Part shown: positions 61,021 through 64,000 of the stretch, one piece after another
How positions within the stretch are numbered: the first letter of the stretch is position 1
How the letters are laid out: every line of letters starts with the position of its first letter
NCBI RefSeq assembly: GCF_013167215.1
Contig: NZ_JABJWY010000038.1
Coordinates: 522,765 to 586,764 of the forward strand
Reading direction: 5' to 3'
DNA: 64,000 nt
DNA from: Sphingobacterium prati
Lineage (GTDB): Bacteria; Bacteroidota; Bacteroidia; Sphingobacteriales; Sphingobacteriaceae
Made by a program: the position numbers and the translations under genes
The notes under the pieces: generated by a model
Seen by the model: only the letters and a program-made list of their open reading frames with translations
What the model was told of the DNA's origin: nothing
Databases searched by the model: none

Positions 61021-61040
61021 AAGGCTGCAGATGCAGCCTT
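61021..61040 (-). terminator. Hairpin between leuA and ilvA
   Basis: AAGGCTGC and GCAGCCTT arms with a 4-nt loop; on the minus strand it is followed by TTTTTT. It may end leuB-leuA transcripts and lower ilvA expression. Confidence 0.75.
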
Positions 61041-61047
61041 CCATTTT

Positions 61048-62211
61048 CTATATCTTTTCTTGGATGAGGCTTTTTAGGTCATCATCACAAATATTTTTCT
61101 TTTCGTCAGCTAAAAGCAAAAAACGTTGATAACAATCTGCCAGATCATCTTTTTCAAGATGGAAACCTAAGCGCTCTAAATGGTGTTTAAGCGCGTGTCT
61201 TCCTGAACGGGCTGTTAAGATAATGTCTGCTTCGTCAAGGCCCACATCTTCTGGTCGGATGATTTCGTAATTTTCACGATGCTTCAAGAAGCCGTCTTGG
61301 TGGATACCTGAACTATGTGCAAAGGCATTACGGCCTACAATCGCTTTATTGGGTTGCACAGGCATGTTCATCATTTCACTGACCTTACGCGATAGATAGG
61401 TAAACATACGGCTATCGATATTTGAAGTTAAACTTCCGAACGCTTGGTTATGCACCTTAAGGATCATCGCAACTTCTTCCAAAGAAGTATTACCTGCGCG
61501 TTCGCCAATACCATTGATGGTACATTCTACCTGACGGGCTCCATTTTGTATGGCAGCGATGGAGTTGGCTGTAGCAAGACCTAAATCATTGTGACAATGC
61601 GCCGAGATAATTGCTTGATCAATATTACGAACATGTTCCTTAAGATACTTGATTTTAGCCCCATATTGATCTGGCAAACAATAACCGTTGGTATCAGGAA
61701 TGTTGACAACCGTAGCACCTGCAGCAATAACAGATTCAATCATTTTAGCCAAAAATTCCAAATCTGCACGACCTGCATCCTCTGCGTAGAACTCGACATC
61801 TTCGACATAGGATTTGGCATGTTTTACAGCTGCAACAGCACGTTCTAAAATTTCTTCTCTCGTGCTGTTGAATTTATATTTGATATGCATGTCCGAAGAA
61901 CCAATACCAGTATGGATACGTGGGCGTTTAGCATATTTTAATGCCTCGGCAGCTACATCAATATCGTTTTGATTGGCACGGGTCAATGCACATATAATGA
62001 CATCGTTTACCGCTTTAGATAATTCTACCACCGATTGAAAATCACCAGGGCTAGACACTGGGAAACCGGCTTCGATAATATCCACCCCTAGTTTTTCCAG
62101 GTCTTTAGCAATCTCAATTTTCTCTGGAGTAGTTAATTGGCAGCCTGGTACCTGTTCGCCATCACGTAAAGTGGTGTCGAAAATGTAAAGATGATTAGGA
62201 TCGTGTAACAT
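61048..62211 (-). CDS. leuA: 2-isopropylmalate synthase, short form without regulatory domain
   Basis: Joins acetyl-CoA and 2-oxoisovalerate in the first step of leucine synthesis. 387 residues: the TIM-barrel DRE-TIM start DTTLRDGEQVPGCQLTT, metal His pair SAHCHNDLGLATANS and GIGERAGNTSLEEV are intact. A C-terminal helical piece follows, but the usual leucine-binding LeuA_dimer domain (about 120 further residues) is missing. Short homologues are common in this phylum. Homocitrate or citramalate synthase are alternatives, but leuB next door favours leucine synthesis. Confidence 0.9.
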   Translation of the reverse strand: MLHDPNHLYIFDTTLRDGEQVPGCQLTTPEKIEIAKDLEKLGVDIIEAGFPVSSPGDFQSVVELSKAVNDVIICALTRANQNDIDVAAEALKYAKRPRIHTGIGSSDMHIKYKFNSTREEILERAVAAVKHAKSYVEDVEFYAEDAGRADLEFLAKMIESVIAAGATVVNIPDTNGYCLPDQYGAKIKYLKEHVRNIDQAIISAHCHNDLGLATANSIAAIQNGARQVECTINGIGERAGNTSLEEVAMILKVHNQAFGSLTSNIDSRMFTYLSRKVSEMMNMPVQPNKAIVGRNAFAHSSGIHQDGFLKHRENYEIIRPEDVGLDEADIILTARSGRHALKHHLERLGFHLEKDDLADCYQRFLLLADEKKNICDDDLKSLIQEKI

Positions 62212-62252
62212 AATTTCTTAATTCAAAAGATTTACAAATTAAAAAGGGTATA

Positions 62253-63326
62253 CTATTTAATAAACTCCAATACTTTTTCACCCATTTCTTGAGTACCTAA
62301 GATTTTTGAAGCTTCTGTGCTGCTGTTGGCAATATCACCGGTTCTCCAACCAGCTTTTAATGTTTCAGCAACAGCATTGGTAACCGTTTTAGCTTCCTCC
62401 TGTAGACCAAAACTAATATCAAGCATCAAGGCTGCAGATAAAATTGACGCCAATGGATTTGCTTTATTCTGACCCGCGATATCATGCGCCGAACCGTGGA
62501 TAGGCTCAAAGAAGCCGGTACCATCGCCCACAGAAGCCGAGGCTAACATCCCCATTGATCCAGCAATCTGTGAAGCCTCGTCCGTCAGGATATCGCCAAA
62601 AAGATTTGCGGTTAATACCACATCAAATTTTCTCGGATTCTTAACCAATTGCATTGCTGCGTTGTCGATAAACATGTGTTCAGTTTCAACGTCTGGGTAT
62701 TCTTTTGCAATTTCCTGGACAACTTCTCTCCATAGGCGAGATGTCTCCAGTACATTAGCTTTGTCGACAGAACATAATCTCTTGTTTCGTGTACGTGCCG
62801 CATCAAAAGCTTTGCGTGCGATACGCTCAACTTCATAGCGGTGATAGTTCATCAAATCTGATGCGAAGGTGTTGTCCTCATTGCGGTTTTTCTCTCCAAA
62901 ATACACGTCACCTGTCAGCTCACGGAAAAATAGAATATCTGTTCCTTTTAAGATCTCAGGTTTTAAACTCGAAGCATCCAATAATTCATCAAATAAAAGG
63001 ATAGGACGAAGATTGGCATATAGGCCTAATTCTTTACGAATCTTCAGCAAGCCCTGTTCTGGTCTTACTTTAGCCGAAGGATCGTTGTCGTACTTAATAT
63101 GTCCGATTGCACCAAAAAGGATGGCATCAGAAGCTTTCGCTTTCTCCAACGTTTCGTCTGGAAGTGGATTACCTGTAGCCTCAATAGCCGTATGTCCCAT
63201 GATCGCTTCATCAAAACTGAATTCATGGACATAATTTTCACCAATCTTTTCTAAAACTTTTTTACCCCAGGTGGTTACCTCTTGGCCAATACCATCTCCA
63301 GGTATGATTAAAATATTTTTCTTCAT
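62253..63326 (-). CDS. leuB: 3-isopropylmalate dehydrogenase
   Basis: Third step of leucine synthesis, oxidative decarboxylation to 2-oxoisocaproate with NAD. 357 residues with the LeuB features: PGDGIGQEV, RPEQGLLKIRKELGLYANLRP (substrate-binding), DNAAMQLVKNPRKFDVVLTANLFGDILTDEA (metal Asp residues) and GSAHDIAGQNKANPLASI (NAD-binding block). The ATG at 63324-63326 (MKKNILIIPG) is used; an upstream in-frame start at 63386 falls in the dispersed repeat. leuA follows 41 bp downstream. leuC and leuD are not in the window. Confidence 0.95.
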   Translation of the reverse strand: MKKNILIIPGDGIGQEVTTWGKKVLEKIGENYVHEFSFDEAIMGHTAIEATGNPLPDETLEKAKASDAILFGAIGHIKYDNDPSAKVRPEQGLLKIRKELGLYANLRPILLFDELLDASSLKPEILKGTDILFFRELTGDVYFGEKNRNEDNTFASDLMNYHRYEVERIARKAFDAARTRNKRLCSVDKANVLETSRLWREVVQEIAKEYPDVETEHMFIDNAAMQLVKNPRKFDVVLTANLFGDILTDEASQIAGSMGMLASASVGDGTGFFEPIHGSAHDIAGQNKANPLASILSAALMLDISFGLQEEAKTVTNAVAETLKAGWRTGDIANSSTEASKILGTQEMGEKVLEFIK

Positions 63327-63334
63327 TGTTTTAT

Positions 63335-63380
63335 TTAGTATTGAGATATTAGATCGGAGTATTGAGATTTTAGTTGTACA
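63335..63380. repeat. Dispersed AT-rich repeat upstream of leuB
   Basis: Two direct near-copies, GTATTGAGATATTAGATC and GTATTGAGATTTTAG, 21 bp apart. The first contains the 14-mer TGAGATATTAGATC also found upstream of glyS. Confidence 0.55.
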
Positions 63381-63479
63381 AGCCAATGGCTTATTAAATT
63401 AAACGTCTCTCTTAGGGATTTTTCCTATCCATTGTCTACTATCTATAATCTATTATTTAATTAACGTTTTCCACATTTT

Positions 63480-64000
63480 CTATGTTGATAAAGCCTCTTT
63501 TTTGTGGATAACTTGTTCTACCGATTTAATTTCCCCTTTTTCCAATATGATCCTATTGTCTATACAGGAAGGTAATTGGCTTTGAAAATGACCCACATAG
63601 ATGAGGGTTTGGCCACTTTTACTCAAGTCATCAATGACGTCGTTGAAATATTGGCTTTGCTCTCTGTCCAAGCCCTGGCAGGGTTCATCCAAAATCAGCA
63701 ATTCTGGATGTTTCACGATCGTACGAGCCAATAAGGCCAAGCGTTGTTGGCCTAAAGGCAATGATCCCAGTGTTTTGTGTTTTACCTCTTGAAGGTCAAA
63801 AAAATGAAGAATTTGCTCCAACTTTTGCTGTTGTTCAAATCCTAATCGTTGGTAGAGACTCATGGAATCAAAAAAACCAGAAGCAATAGTCTGTCCAACG
63901 TTGGCATTCATGTCGTAGTACCAATGTAATTCGGGGGATATGATACCCAGGTGTTCTTTGATGTCCCAGATACTTTCTCCCGATCCTCTTTTTTTACCGA
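63480..64000 (-). CDS. ModF-like ABC ATPase (C-terminal part, runs off the window)
   Basis: Cytoplasmic ABC-type ATPase without its own membrane domain. About 174 codons lie in the window and the frame stays open to the edge: GKKRGSGESIWDIKEHLG (start of the second ABC half), ISPELHWYY, signature LPLGQQRLAL, Walker B LLILDEPCQGLD and switch-His VGHFQSQLPSC. This series (GSGESIWDIK and GQQRLAL) matches the second half of E. coli ModF. ModF is linked to molybdate genes by name only; its role is unclear. It starts upstream of leuB on the same strand, separated by about 150 bp. Confidence 0.85.
   Translation of the reverse strand, partial: GKKRGSGESIWDIKEHLGIISPELHWYYDMNANVGQTIASGFFDSMSLYQRLGFEQQQKLEQILHFFDLQEVKHKTLGSLPLGQQRLALLARTIVKHPELLILDEPCQGLDREQSQYFNDVIDDLSKSGQTLIYVGHFQSQLPSCIDNRIILEKGEIKSVEQVIHKKEALST

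Noticed and set aside
1..64000. CRISPR arrays, tRNA or rRNA genes, insertion sequences, prophage genes
   Set aside because: None was recognised: no regularly spaced repeat-spacer units, no transposase or integrase motifs, no cloverleaf sequences seen by eye in the intergenic regions. A tRNAscan or Rfam search could confirm this.

Overview
The window looks like a chromosomal segment of a Bacteroidota bacterium of the Sphingobacteriaceae, most likely Sphingobacterium. The grounds are: two complete SusC/SusD pairs, FadL/SGNH and other outer-membrane proteins with typical Bacteroidota lipoprotein signals, candidate promoters of the Bacteroidota type (TTTG, about 20 nt, TAnnTTTG), almost no Shine-Dalgarno sequences, and AT-rich spacers with strong hairpin terminators. 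No rRNA, tRNA, CRISPR array, insertion sequence or prophage was seen. This is inference from gene content; no database was searched.

Layout. 1-351 is the N-terminal part of a class II fumarase, followed by an unrecognised gene (535-1104). 1.3-10.6 kb holds housekeeping genes: an S41 C-terminal protease (+), then on the minus strand an exo/endonuclease-phosphatase-fold membrane protein, a catalytically dead rhomboid, an active rhomboid, mutL and uvrA. 10.9-17.2 kb holds a membrane protein, a two-component system divergent from an outer-membrane beta-barrel protein, and an OsmC-like protein. 17.4-22.6 kb holds a FadL/SGNH hydrolase operon, thiol peroxidase tpx, a Met/Cys PLP enzyme and a META-domain lipoprotein. 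23.0-29.3 kb is a small fucose-release operon: GH29, GH95, a thioredoxin-fold lipoprotein lacking CxxC, and an AraC regulator. 29.5-32.7 kb holds a secreted M64 metallopeptidase and an unrecognised lipoprotein.

32.8-37.4 kb (minus) holds glyS, bcp, an M23 peptidase and a fumarylacetoacetate-hydrolase-like enzyme. 37.76-41.4 kb holds a DUF6266 protein preceded by an 11-bp repeat array, a HAD phosphatase and a two-gene GMC oxidoreductase unit. 41.8-51.75 kb is a tandem pair of SusC/SusD nutrient-uptake systems with related leader sequences. It is followed by a short frameshifted remnant of an alkaline-phosphatase-superfamily gene that is easily missed. 52.1-56.0 kb is a class Ib ribonucleotide reductase operon (nrdHIEF). 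56.3-64.0 kb holds an S9 peptidase, a DUF2911 protein, the leuB-leuA-ilvA branched-chain amino-acid cluster and the C-terminal part of a ModF-like ABC ATPase.

The accessory genes fit a saprophytic or host-associated glycan and protein degrader: secreted fucosidases, peptidases, a lipid-uptake pair and SusCD importers. I did not find an obviously new multi-gene system. The observations most worth checking are the 11-bp phased repeat array, the shared SusC leader elements with a terminator-like hairpin, the eroded phosphatase gene behind the second SusCD pair, and the active/dead rhomboid tandem.
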